NCBI RefSeq assembly: GCF_018691265.1
Contig: NW_024881324.1
Location: forward strand, 1,001,730-1,065,729
Source of the DNA: Tyto alba
Lineage: Eukaryota; Chordata; Aves; Strigiformes; Tytonidae
Direction of reading: 5' to 3'
DNA length: 64,000 nt
Below the pieces are notes generated by a model. That model searched no databases and was not told the origin of the DNA. It worked only from the letters and a program-made list of their open reading frames with translations. This document shows, one piece after another, positions 23,561 through 35,004 of the stretch (position 1 is its first letter; each line of letters begins with the position of its first letter). Both the position numbers and the translations under genes were made by a program.

Positions 23561-23565
23561 GCCTC
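23561..23565. repeat. Target-site duplication, right copy (GCCTC)
   Basis: Five bases immediately after the LTR end, matching 22483-22487. The intact match suggests a fairly recent insertion. Confidence 0.9.
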
Positions 23566-25838
23566 CATCCTTATTATTTCACTTTGTGCTGCAATGAGAG
23601 ACCTCATCTTCATTTTTCAGCAGATACAGAAAAAAATTATGATTGCTCTTGAATTTTCTGCTCCTTTCCACAGTAGTTTATCACAAAGTTATTTAATGTT
23701 TAACACTGGTGTTCAGCATTCGCTGAACTGTTTGAGCATCCAGGAATGCTCAACAGTACGCCTTCCTGACCCCAGCTCTTAGGTACATGTTGTTTGTCAT
23801 CTGATTTAATAGGAGGAACCCTGTAGTAATGCTAGTTAAAGATGCTGTAGAAGTATTTCACATACTGTTTAGGTCTTTTTACATTTATTTTGATATTTAT
23901 TCTTTATGATGCTTATTTTTTCGTAATTATATGAATCATAATATCAGAAATGAATGTGGTTGATACTCCTGAAACATCAACTTTTCCATATAAGCATTAC
24001 AACAGTTTTAGTCTCAGCATTGTTAACTTCCTTGTGCTGGTTCAAGTCCTCATGAAATACTGTGTGAAGAAATCCTATTTTTTTTTTTTTTTTTTTTACT
24101 GATACTGTTCATCTTCAAACTTGCTTCAATAACTAGGCATCAAAGTAACCTATAGGATGTGACTGATTTATGGTTACTCTTGTGACTGCCATCCTTCCCT
24201 TCCTGCTTTTGTGTTTCATTTTTCCTTCTCCCCCGTGCCTCCTCTCTTATTAATTTGCTTTTAATCTTAATTCTTCTCTCATATTCCTTCTACTCACTGG
24301 TGTGTTTTCTGTAGTGTGCTCCAGTTAATCTTCTTCATTTTGTGTCTCTCCTTCGTAAGCTTGAATTTCCTGGCTGGGGTGATGACAGCACAACTGGCCC
24401 AAGGTTTTCCTCCCTTGGCTCTGGCAGCATGTTCTTACGGCTGGGCCTTTTCTCTCGTCCAGTAATTGCTGTGGGTTTTGTTCTCACGCCTCGGGTGGAT
24501 CCAAGAGCAGAGCGAAGTGGGAGCATTTGCTGGGCCAGCAGACGGATGCCAGGGTAGGAGCAGGAGCCGTCCGCTCACCCGCGGGGTGAGGAGGGCCGTG
24601 CAATCCCTTTGCTGTTGTAAAGGTGAGAGATGGAGAGGCGTTCTCTTATGGTGAATTAGAAAAATAAATATTATCTGACAAATATTTGAGGCTATTACTA
24701 CTCCAACAGCAGGACAAGTCAGAACTCTCTCTGATCCTCTCTCTGTGTCCTTTATCTGCTGTAGTTTTCCTTTTGCTAATCATCCTTAAATATCTCTGCT
24801 GTCTCTAAGGCAGTTAAAGAGGCTTGTAGGTGAAGCCATTCATACTGTTCACAAAGAATGGTTCCCCAAGACCTGTCCATAGATATCCAGTTCAGAGTAC
24901 AACTAAAGAACAACATGGGTTTCTTTCTTCAGCTTGCTGTGCACCTTCCTAATCATGTTTTCCTCACTGATTTGTGGGAAGGAGATTTTTCTCTTCTGTC
25001 TCCATTATTTGCACTGGTTTTAATTAAACATATTTTATGATTGGGAGGTGGATAAAAGGACACTTGTGCTGCCATTTGAAAAGAGCAAGCTTGCTCGCTC
25101 AGCCAGTTTTCCCAAGCTTTCAGAGCTCTAATTAAAATCCACTGAACACATGAGCAATGTTGGCACAGTACTTTGGAAGTGTTTGTTACAACAGTGTCAA
25201 AGAGTAGATAAGGTTTTTAGGGGATTAGTGTAAGGTGTTTTGTTTCAGGTGGATTATTTCTAATGAATGGGTCCTCTTTCTTTTCTTTCACCTAGAAAAA
25301 AGGGCCCTATTTAACTTTTTTTTTATTATTATTATTTTATTTAGAGGACTTTCTGAGCAAAATCATTTTTCTATTTACAATCTCTAAGATATTATTTAAA
25401 AGACTGAGCAATAAAGCTGCATATTTACATTCCTGATTCATAATGAAAGCCTTCAAAAGTTTCTGGGAGTCTGTGTAAACCAGATTGTGGCTGCACACGC
25501 TGGAGGCAGTGCTGTGATATCCAAGGAAACCTTATATATGCTGGCGAATAGAGAAGACTGGAGCTCTCGTTCACTCTGTAACTCTATTCACTAAGCCCAT
25601 TATGTGAATGAGATGTGAAAAATAATTTCCTGTATCTCCAAGGTATTGCTGTTTTGAAAGTATCTGGAAAATAACAGTGATGTTGCCCATGTCCTCACTT
25701 TCAGTATGGCTTGTCCTATAAGTACACAGGGAAGGCTGAGTATCTGAATATCAGAAAGAAAAAAAAAAAAAATTAAAAAATTTTCTATTTTACTGGAAGA
25801 CTTTAATGAGCCTTTATTGTATATTACATTTTAAGTTG
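23566..25838. other. Mixed unique DNA
   Basis: AT-rich DNA with a GC-richer patch at 24370-24610 and poly(T) of 20 at 24078-24097. Frames in the GC-rich patch have no recognisable content. A run of A lies at 25759-25772. Confidence 0.45.
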
Positions 25839-26330
25839 TATCTTTTAGCCTTCAAAACTATACTGACTAATTAGAGGCATGTGATCAGTGTAATTATCTT
25901 CTGGCAATAAATTGCAATACATATTCATAGTTACATGGATTTCATCTTCTGTGAAATGGTCCTTATAAAAACAGTAATAGTTGGTATGTCATTAGAGCAT
26001 ATCAGCAATTAATCCTCAGAATGATCAATGGAGACAATGTCCTTTTCCCTCTATCTCTGGTTTATTTATGTGTTCCCATTAATTATGCCTAATTTTCTGT
26101 TGGCACTTTTCTTCTTAATGTAATTCAATTTAAGCATATCTTTCCAGAGCCTTATTAATAGGTAGGGTCATTTATATTGTGTAGCACAAATATTTTATAA
26201 TCCACTAATCTTGACAAAAAGGCAATGCCTTCCTCATAAAAAATGTATGAGGAGTAATGGTTCCCTATTAATAACTTATTAGGTCAGATCACACAGTTTG
26301 AAGTGTCTATTACACTTTAATTTTATCAGA
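25839..26330. promoter_or_regulatory. Possible conserved non-coding element
   Basis: Repeat-free AT-rich DNA with many homeodomain-type cores (TAATTA, ATTAATTATG, TTATTAATAGG, CTATTAATAAC). No long frame. The call rests on texture alone. Confidence 0.2.
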
Positions 26331-26579
26331 TTTCTTCCTTGGGAACCTGCTACTTTTTCTTTATCTTTTATTGAGAATATTTTTAACCCAACAACTGGAT
26401 TGCTTGCCAAAAACACCTTCCTATGGCTGTTGTTTCTGTAGCACTAGCTAAGCCACCAGTTTTATATACAGGGTTTTATGGAACCTGAGTGATGCACCCA
26501 CCAGTGGGAACTCAGATTACTTTTCCACTTGAATTTTGTATTTTCTATAACAATGATATGCCAATGCCACTGACTAGTT

Positions 26580-27030
26580 CAGCTTTCCTGGCAAGGCAGG
26601 ATGTTGGCTGGTCCTCTCAATTCTCTCTTGCTCATTAACCTCTGTAGATAATGCCCTGTCTGAGGATAATGAGCGGAAACTTCTTCACAAGGGCATATAT
26701 CTTTATTTCTAAAGGCAAAGCTATGGCTCAGTGGGGTCCAAGGGCACATGAGGGGAGCTGAGGGGTGAGTGATGCTTTGGGCTCCTTGCATCCCAGTTTG
26801 AAGACCCATCCTGGTGAGCTGCTTGCCCCGTATCCACGTCCCTCTGGGGCTTGATTTGGGTCCCGCAGCCCTCCCGCTTCTGAGCAGCATCTGAGGGGAT
26901 GGGCTCAGCTGCAGCGCTCACCTGTGAGCCCTTTTAGTCCAGGGCTTTTGGCAGTGGCTGGTTCCAGAGACTCAAACCCAGCTTCTTCAAAACAAAGCAT
27001 TATTTATTCATTCACCCAAAGGTATGTAGC
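26580..27030 (-). other. GC-rich block, possibly a decayed LTR
   Basis: Composition rises sharply at 26740-26940. On the minus strand AATAAATAATG (near 27000) and GAAATAAAG (near 26710) could be old polyadenylation signals, and the sequence between is GC-rich with a 103-codon open frame of no recognisable kind. No terminal TG...CA pair or target duplication could be defined, so the LTR idea is weak. A former gene-associated GC islet is an alternative. Confidence 0.25.
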
Positions 27031-27478
27031 ATGCAAAGGGAAAGGCAAAAGCAATAAAGGTTTACACGCGCATTTTATCTTTCCTTACACTTAGCCTTTC
27101 CTTTGCAAGCTTTTGCTAGGCTTTGGAGAAGCCGACCATCCTGCAGCATTTTCCCTTTATCATTCACTGCCCCCTTGTATAATGTTGTGCGGCTTCTGCC
27201 ACTTCCATGGACCAAATCCATGTTCTAGCAAAATTTTATCTAAGGTAAAGAAGTTTCTGACTGAATAGGAAAATATCATAGAATTCAGCCTGTATTAAGG
27301 AGATTATTATTTTGGTTTCATGCTCTATAGCTGTGTTCATACAAATCTGTACATGCTGTTGGTATGAATGAAGTCTCTTCTGATCTACATATTTGCTGTG
27401 GCTGGTATTGTCAAACAGTTCAAATTCACAGAAAAGTCTGGATGATTAATGACAGAATTCAAGGTTGTTTTGTTGTGA

Positions 27479-27501
27479 TTTTTTTTTTTTTTTTTTTTTT
27501 T
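27479..27501. repeat. Poly(T) tract, T23
   Basis: Pure T run about 75 bases before the recognisable CR1 sequence. It is not part of a CR1, whose 3' end is an octamer repeat. Confidence 0.9.
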
Positions 27502-27574
27502 GATTTGGAGAGGGGGATGGAAGCAAATACAATTTTAGAATAAAATGAACTGTTATTAGGTGGAGGAATGACCT

Positions 27575-28207
27575 ATCAGCAACCTCATGAAGGCAAAAGT
27601 TTGTATCTGGGGCGAAATAGTCCCTTGCAACAGCACAAGCTGCAGCTGACTGGCTGGAAATCCACTTTTTAGAAAAGACTTTTGGGAACCATGTGAACCT
27701 ATGTGGCTGGCAGGTTGAGAAAAGTGATGCTTCCCATGAATTTAGCACTTGTGAAGCTGCATTTGGAGTATAGCTGCTTTTGGACCCCCCAGTGCAGGAG
27801 GGATTTTGACAAATTGCAAGAGGGGCCACTGAGGTGGTCAGAGGGCTGGAGCACACAACATACAAGCAGAAGCCAGGAGAAACTAATTTCTTCAGGTTGG
27901 AGAGAAGGTGCCAAAATAGAATACATTAGTGATGTCTACATGACCTTTCGGGTGGTTGTAGAGAAGGTGGAGCCAGATTTTTCTCTGAGGTGCACAGTGA
28001 TGGGACAAGCAGCAGGCACAAGCTGCAGCTAGAGAAGTTCCACTTGGATTGAACCTCAAATTTCTTCATGTTAAGAGTGGTTATGGATTGGGACAATTTG
28101 CCCAAGGGGACTGGGAGCTCAGTCCCATTTAAAACAGCTGGAGGAGGCTCTGAGCAGCCTGATCCAGCTCTGAAGAGAGCCCTGCTACTCTAGCTGATGA
28201 CCTATAT
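27575..28207 (+). mobile_element. Truncated CR1 LINE fragment
   Basis: Successive blocks match the avian CR1 3' region in sense orientation: AACCTCATGAAGG, CTGGGGCGAAATAGTCCC, CTGACTGGCTGGAAA, GGCAGGTTGAGAAAAGTGAT, GAAGCTGCATTTGGAGTA, CTTTTGGACCCCCCAGTGCA, GACAAATTGCAAGAGGGGCC, GGTTGTAGAGAAGGTGGAGC, and near the end CTCTGAGCAGCCTGATCCAG and AGCTCTGAAGAGAGCCCTGC. The reverse-transcriptase frame is destroyed by many changes. The 5' part is missing as usual, there is an internal deletion near 27695, and the usual 3' octamer (ATTCTATG) array is absent, so the 3' end is also lost. This is an old, inactive copy. Confidence 0.88.
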
Positions 28208-30647
28208 TTGCTTAGAAAAAGAGGAGATGTGGAGCAGGTATGAAAAACAAGGATATGGTCAGGATATGGAAGTACTTCAACCCAAAAGCTCTAATCCTCC
28301 TGCCTTTCACGTTGATGTCATACCAGTTCCCCCTGAGTTTTCCATTCAGACTGCCAATACTTGGGGCTCTTTGTGTCCTCCGGTGCATTTATACGTAGCC
28401 TAGCAAAGAGGAGCTCCAGCTGAGAGCATAATGGTGTCACATAATTTGTTTGTATTTAATTTTCAAACTTCTAGAACTTGTGCTAGGAAACAGGTAATGT
28501 TGCCGTACCTTACACAGACATTGTTTAATCAAATTTAGGATCAAAAGAGGCAGTGATCATGATCAGTCAGTAAAATGAAAGGATAAGTAAAACTTACTTC
28601 TCCTCACTCTCCCTCACTTCTTGTCTGGATAGATCATAGATCTTTAGATAAGTTTGTGTCAAGATTTTAGCCAGAGATAAATAGTTGATCTCTAGATAAT
28701 GCTCTGATTAAAAAAAAGAAAAAAAAAAAAAAAAACAAACCAACGTACTTTTCTCTTTCTGGTTGGTGCTGCCTGGATAAAAAAGCCTGCAACTTAGTCC
28801 TCAAGCAGTGACGTGGGGAGACACTCCTCTCTTCCTGTAGGTGGAATAAAAGCCCTTTTTTTGGTGTTTGCAGCATCAGCAGCTGCAGGCTGATGTATTT
28901 GCTTTTCTTTTAACTGGAAGCTGTGTTGTAAAAATAGACACTAGTATTTACTGGAAGCTTAAGCGTGCTGAAGTTTTACAGATTTAGAAAGTTCACTAAT
29001 CACTATCAATTAAAAAGGCTGCCTCATGGTTGCATAAATTAATCAGAACGATGCACTCCACCACAGGGCCTTCTCAAAATATTTATTTTGAGAAAGCGTT
29101 ACCAGATTTACTTGGAGTGGTACTTATAGTAACAGTCAAGTCTTTTAAACTGCTACAGCTACAACTGGTTTTCTAAATATCTTATAAACTCAGCTAGAGC
29201 ATGTAACCAGTGTCCTAGCATCTGGTTACTGTAGGACAAGGTCCAAATGGCAAGAACAGAAAAGCAATACCTAAAACTTTCCCTGGAAGCACATGACTTT
29301 CCCATGAGACTCTTTTATGTTAAAGATTATGACCTAGAACAAAAGTCTTTGTTCCACATTGTTGTGAGTGACAGTAACACAGCAGTTACCGAGCATTCTC
29401 TTCCTGCAAATGCTTGTACATTTGGAAGGTCTCCTATATTGAGTTCCTCTCAGTTGTGCCAATGGTGAGGCTTCTGTTAAGTTACATATTACCAGGTTTT
29501 CATTCACTGCATGCCTGATGTTCAGAATATTTTCAGGAACAGAACTCACATGTGCGAGTACAGTGCAAGTACAGTGGTTTTATACAGAGCTCTTCAGTGG
29601 TATGTATAGCTTCGTGTTGGAATGTGGATCTCATGACTGTTGGCTTCTGTCACTGTTTCAAAGGCTTCTTAAAAATTGTCAAAGGGAGTGGCCCCTGTGC
29701 TCATTGTATTGTGGTAAAGAAGAGTCATTGCTCAAAGACTTTCAGTCTGGTTTATTGAAAGTCAGAACTGATAGGCTTTTCTTGGAGGTTTATTCAAAGC
29801 AATCCTTTGAGACTGGATGTCGTGGAGTACCTAAGTGAAAAGGGTGCTACTTTTGCTTACAGTGCTAAGTGGAACTAGAGAATTTGAATACTGCTGTTTC
29901 CTTCAACTGCTACAAGTATCCTGACCCCTCTAAAATGGTTCTTTGAGGAAAAAGGTAAATGGTAAAGGCATTCAGCAAAGACAATTAAAGACTGATGAAG
30001 GTTTCTATTAGAAAATATTTGGGATGGTATATGTAAAAACAAAAAGTTCATATAAACCATTGAATCTAATAATCGAATGAGTATTTTCCTGATGGGAGCA
30101 TGCATTAAACACACAAAGAACCCCATCCAAACATTGCTTAACAGTTCTTAACATCATGGCTTGAGCCAAACTTACCAAAAACCAGTAACAGACTGCATAA
30201 AGGTGAGAATACATATAAGAAAGCAACAGCTTTCATAAGTAAAGCTGTGGTAGTCAGGGAATACAGCTTCCATGAAAACTTCATGAGCTGCAACACTTAT
30301 AAATAAAGACAAGTAGTTAAAACAGTTTTGCAAATTTTTGTGAATCATTTATCTGTGTAGTTTCCACCATAACAATGAAGAAAAACTAAAGATGTTTTTC
30401 ACAATTCTTTTTCCAAAAAAAGTGCATTCACACAGGTACAGTTTACCACTGTTCATTTACAGGCAGATAAAAATGGATTTACTATCCCATGTGGCAAAAT
30501 TACATCACTCAAAGTGTACTGAAATCATGGTGATCATGAACAAAAATCTCGTGGATTACAACATTGTGTTTATGACAATAGCTGTTATTCTAGGAAGCTG
30601 CCAACTTACTTTTTCAAGACAAGGTGGGATCTGATCAAAGTATGTGC
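28208..30647. other. AT-rich unique DNA
   Basis: No supportable gene. Includes an A-rich run at 28710-28735. Two plus-strand frames (29247-29468 with a true ATG, and 29518-29838) have no recognisable content and no ordered splice signals. Confidence 0.4.
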
Positions 30648-30690
30648 GAGAGAGAGAGAGAGCGAGAGCGCGTGAGAGGAGGAAGGAGAG
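30648..30690 (+). repeat. (GA)n purine tract
   Basis: GA dinucleotides from 30648, becoming GAGAGCGCG and then AGGAGGAAGGAGAGGAAG. It is a short degenerate microsatellite. Confidence 0.9.
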
Positions 30691-31885
30691 GAAGAACAAG
30701 ATCCTCTATACTTATTTTGGGCAATTAAAGGCTAGGCTGTGCAGGGTAAGTACAATAAAATGGATCTATTCTCTCTCCTCACAGTAGGAAGGCAGGAATG
30801 GAGCCTGGCCCAGGCCACTTATCAATGCGCCTGCTGGCTGGGCTTGTCTAATAAAAGAACAGTTGCTGAAAGACTGAAGCAGATAATTTATTCTCTTTCT
30901 CCCCATGCTGAGCCAGGGCCCTAGTGTAGGATGTTTGGTACATAGGTCCACATGACCTGAAGACGTAGCACCAAGCAGTGGGACCGTGTGAATGTGTCTG
31001 GACTCTGGGAGCCACCTGAGGGATCACAGGGATGAGGTGAGGCTACGGGGCTTTACCTAGACTATACTTTAAGCGATGCTCTTTGGATTTGCTAGTATGA
31101 TTGGTATAGATAACGTTTGTTTTAGAAGAAGAACACACAGGACAGGACTTGTTTAAGCAGTGTTTTAGGGTAGTATATCATCCATTGTTCCTTTCAAAGA
31201 TGTGTTTCACCTGCCCTCAGAAATACAGTCCAGTTATCTTATGCTCATAATCATTATTCAATATGGAGCATATTATTTGAATGCATACCATTATACCTTC
31301 ACTTTTTGAAATCAATGTGTAAGTCACTACTTAATACAATTCAAACAACTATGTCTTGAACTTTTGCCTTCACAAAATCAATATTTAGCAAGATTCCCAT
31401 AATCTGTCTGGTCTATTTACGTAAGAAAATGTTATTTTCACGGCTCCGTTTGGGGTAGGAATAGACATAATAAGTTATACAACTCTAAAATATTGAGGAA
31501 ATGAAGTGGGAATAACAAGTCACTTCCTTATTCACAAGCCCTGAAGCAAGCTCTCACACAGTCTCAGCTGAGCATCTACTCGCTGCTCAGTTATGTGGAT
31601 AACATGGATGAAATCCATGATGATTTTTTCTGCTTTATAGTGGTATCTTTTTATAGCTTACATTTACAATGGGAAAAAAAAAATAGTACTTTATTGTAAC
31701 TTAAGTTTTACAAATACATTATAATGCTTGTAAGCACAGATTATAAAAATTTAAGGCTGTGAAATCTTAGAACATTTTAAGGAGAAAGTAGAAATTATGA
31801 AGAAAAAGCAATAGTGAATCAGTGGCATTTTTTCTTCATCTTCATAATCATCTATGAAAAACTCGGAAACTGCCCAGGTACACTT
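30691..31885. other. AT-rich unique DNA
   Basis: No repeat or supportable gene was seen. Confidence 0.45.
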
Positions 31886-31889
31886 TCAC

Positions 31890-32200
31890 CTGATATACAA
31901 AGCAACTCATAATATCTGAAAGTATCTTCTTGATCCTTTCACTGCTGGGTGTGGAACAGGACCATCCACATGTTTCTGAAGCTGATAAAATTCTTGTGAC
32001 AGATTAAAAAAAGTGAGTGAAATTTTTGTTAACATTGTGACTTGACCTTCAATTACAGCGTTCATGGCTGCAGTTTCCAATAGGTGTGCTAGGCAATTCT
32101 CATTTTCCATTAACTCGTAAACAGAGTGATTTGTGTGAAAGTTAACATTATTGATATCACAAGCAAATGATGGCACGGTGTTAAAATAAAAACCATTTGA
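31890..32200 (-). pseudogene. Exon-like segment with an apparent frame shift
   Basis: Minus-strand reading is open from the A-rich run near 32215 to a TGA at 31905-31907 and looks protein-like (FACDINNVNFHTNHSVYELM, later LLETAAMNAVIEGQ, then QLQKHVDGPVPHPA). Near 31940-31955 the coding character moves to another frame (SSERIKKILSDIMSCFVYQ), which runs straight into a splice donor, CAG|GTGAAAG, at 31884-31889. A single indel in one exon would explain both. There is no good acceptor at the 5' edge because of the T27 homopolymer (plus strand) there. A decayed exon is the simplest reading, a homopolymer sequencing error the next. Family unknown. Confidence 0.35.
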
Positions 32201-32216
32201 TTTTTGTACAGATTTC

Positions 32217-32249
32217 TTTTTTTTTTTTTTTTTTTTTTTTTTTCCCCCC
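32217..32249. repeat. T27-C6 homopolymer junction
   Basis: Run of 27 T joined to six C. On the plus strand it also makes an extreme polypyrimidine tract ending CAG, but no convincing plus-strand exon follows. Confidence 0.95.
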
Positions 32250-32363
32250 AGATATTCCTAATGCAGCTTAATTGCTGCCTCAAAAATAACCAAGTAGCCT
32301 CATGGATTATATTCCTTTCAATTTCTAAAACAATAAACAACCATTTGAAACATCTTGGCATTT

Positions 32364-32568
32364 CTATGCTTTGCCACAACAATGGTCACAGGGAAAAAAT
32401 GTCTCTTTCAACCAAGTCTTTAACTGTTGTCTAATTTCAAATAGGAGCTGTATGTCCTGGAAAGATAAAATTGTTGGTGAATTTTGGAACACGAGGTCAT
32501 ATAACTTGCTGGAATAGTTGAAGGATTACAGTGATACTGTGGTAATACTACAGCTGTTTCTGCAGCTG
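32364..32568 (-). pseudogene. Exon-like segment with one internal stop
   Basis: A strong minus-strand acceptor (CATTTCTTGTGTGTTTTTGTAG) ends at 32569. After it one frame reads to a TAA at 32526-32528, then stays open for 53 codons to a TAG at 32364. The content is well balanced and amphipathic (SFNYSSKLYDLVFQNSPTIL, then LLFEIRQQLKTWLKETFFPC). The TAA is one C-to-T change away from CAA. A second acceptor inside (ATTTTATCTTTCCAG) would bypass it. No donor was found before the TAG. Together with the neighbour at 31890-32200 this suggests a decaying gene, though chance is possible. Confidence 0.33.
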
Positions 32569-32790
32569 CTACAAAAACACACAAGAAATGAGGATGTTTC
32601 AATAATTTTCCTCACAGAAGTTATGTTTTATTTTAAACTAGAAATACGTTATTAAATCTTTCATTTATGTGCTGGTTTATATCGGACAGTTTTTCTTGAG
32701 TAACAGAGAAAGTACCGCTCTCTGTAAAGTACTCTTAGCAATACGTGTAGCAAACTTACCTATCCCTTAAGGAACATCAACGTTTCTTAC

Positions 32791-32850
32791 TTGCATCAGT
32801 ATCACCTCACTTGCCTTACAAGGGCACAGAGTCTTTTGTGGTAACTGTAT
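32791..32850 (-). other. Candidate 60-nt exon, phase 0
   Basis: Minus-strand acceptor GACACTTTCCTTACTAAAG and donor GTAAGA bracket exactly 20 open codons (IQLPQKTLCPCKASEVILMQ). It lies just upstream, in minus sense, of the two exon-like segments at 31.9-32.6 kb. Small size makes it weak alone. Confidence 0.2.
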
Positions 32851-34917
32851 CTTTAGTAAGGAAAGTGTCAGACATGAAGGACCATTTCACCATCTCTTTT
32901 TATGCCTTGTAATTAGTTTTTGCAAAGGTGGGGGATGGGATCCATTTGCTCAAATACTAATTTCTGGTACCTGAGTTGATTGTCTAGCTTTTCTTTAGTC
33001 TTCATTTTTCCTTCTGGATAAATACTCTGTTGCATGATTTCTCTCATCCTTAAGTAGTTGCCTGCAGTCTTGAGAATGGTTTTAGAGGGATTTTGGGGTC
33101 ATTGCTTCAAATAGACACACCTTTTGTTTCTTACGGCTGGATTCTTCCTGTGAATTCAGGATCAGTAACATTTACAGTAATCAGTGCTGTTTTACAAAGG
33201 TTTGGTTTGTTTGATTCAATTTCTCCCTTATTTGTGTGATAAAGAAAACCTGATGTGCTGCCTAAAGTAAGGCATGGGTGGTCATGCTGAGACAAGTGAG
33301 TGAGGTGGTCTTTTAACCTAAGTAAGGTATGTTTGAAAAGATTCATGCTAGGTATAATTGTACAAGTGCTTGATACCACGGGGTGTGCCTGTTACCGTGT
33401 CTGTAAACCTCTGACTTTGTTAACCTTGCCTCACTGTCAGCATGAAGTTACTGAGGGTAAGTTTAAAAAGTGTTCTGGATTCAGCAGTTGGGATGTGTGT
33501 TTTCTAACACTATCAAATTTCCCTTGGCTGCTGGAAGAGACAGGCATCGTTCTAAATTTCTAAATTCTAAAATTCTAAATTCTGAAAGTTGGGGGTTCCG
33601 TGTATCCAGAGAATGACACAACAAAACACTAGGTCTCATTAGATTTATGACAGGCTTCGCCGGTACCTATCTGTTACGTATCTGTGTGCATAGTAAGGGT
33701 CTGTACAACCGAGTATTTATTCGGAGTGCGACTGTGTTGGGTTGGGAGCCTTCTCCTTCCCAAGAGCTGTACCAGATGAGGGCCATGTGATGGCAGCATT
33801 GTATCAGCCTAGGAGAGCAGGGCTGCGCTCAAAGCCTCAGTGACTGAGAAGGGAATTCTCTCAATTTTTCTTAAAAAAAAAAAAAAAAAAAAAGCAACCC
33901 CACCAAACACAAATAACAGCAGTCGAGAATGAGCTCCTACAATCTGGAAACACATCAGATTTAACACTGGATTGTTCTATCCAATAGAAAATAGTAGAAA
34001 GAAAGGGAAATATTTTACATGTCATGAATACAGTGTGGACTTAGAACTGAGGCAAAGTTGATATTTTAATTTAATGAAAAATGTTTTCCCCAGTGATTGT
34101 AATAATAAAGTGCACGTGGTATACGTGAATTACAAGCTCTGAATATCACTGCTAAAGCATGTCTTTCACTAACAGGCATTTATTAAGTTACAGGTAGCTT
34201 TTTTTCACTGTTGAAATAACCAGTAATTAATCACTATTTGGATAGACTTTCAAGTGGAAGCATCTGAAATCTCTAAGGGCTTCAGCTTTTCTGACATCTC
34301 CAAGGTTTTTTAAGGAGCAGACATTACTGTTAACCTTTAGCACCTGGTAGTGTGGCAAGCAATAATTTCTTAAAAAATTCAAACTTCAATGCTGTTTTCT
34401 TGTAAGTAGTAAAATAAAATATAAGATTATATTGAATAAGTCCAGTTTGTATGCTTACACTATGCTGAAAAATAATAAGCTGGTAAAAGACATAAAAATT
34501 GCTCTCTGTCTCCAACTGGATTAACTCTCACTTCTCTGGAGAGAATGTGGAAGTGCTATCAAATCAACCCAGCAATGCTTTACCCACACTGCTCTCCTTT
34601 GGAGGGAGGGCAGTGTAAAATCAACTGTGAGCTTGCTGGCAAAAAAAAAGGAAGAACTGAAACAATGAATTTGTCCCGCTATCCCTTGGCTTTAGCCAGA
34701 TGCACATGCATGGCACCCCTTCTCATAGGTAGTTGATTTATGATAAAAAGTAACTTTTTTTCCTCAGTAAGGATCAAAGAAAAAATGTTATCTGTCTATA
34801 GTTTTTGAAAGTTTTTTTTGAAACCAGTAGGTCATACTGCATTTAAGCCTTTATCATCAATGCCATAAACCAAGTGTTAACTTTAACAGTCCTGCCAAAT
34901 TACTTGTAAGTTCTTAC
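32851..34917. other. AT-rich unique DNA
   Basis: No supportable gene. A21 run at 33873-33893. The minus-strand frame at 33131-33379 has some protein-like content but no splice support. Confidence 0.4.
33873..33893. repeat. Poly(A) tract, A21
   Basis: Pure homopolymer; no retroposon body recognised next to it. Confidence 0.95.
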
Positions 34918-35004
34918 CTGAAGAATGTGGTAGCGCTGAACTACTTGTATGGGTTTAGAAAGTATTATTCCATACACCAATGAATTGTGTTTTGTCCTGT
35001 TGCA
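34918..35004 (-). other. Candidate 87-nt exon, phase 0
   Basis: A consensus minus-strand donor CTTCAG|GTAAGA and a plausible acceptor (pyrimidine-rich CTTCTTCTTTTACTCTTG some 20 bases before GGAG) enclose 29 open codons (NSLVYGIILSKPIQVVQRYH within). The acceptor is somewhat weak. Family unknown. Confidence 0.22.

Noticed and set aside
22501..23652. Frames of 100-164 codons in and around the LTR
   Set aside because: LTRs are non-coding; both strands are open because of GC content, and no retroviral protein motif is present.
27446..28032. Frames across the CR1 fragment on both strands
   Set aside because: The region is a decayed CR1 3' part; the frames do not match an intact reverse transcriptase.
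29247..29838. Two consecutive plus-strand frames (73 and 106 codons)
   Set aside because: Some protein-like content but no matching splice sites, no recognisable domain, and lengths expected by chance in a 64-kb AT-rich window.
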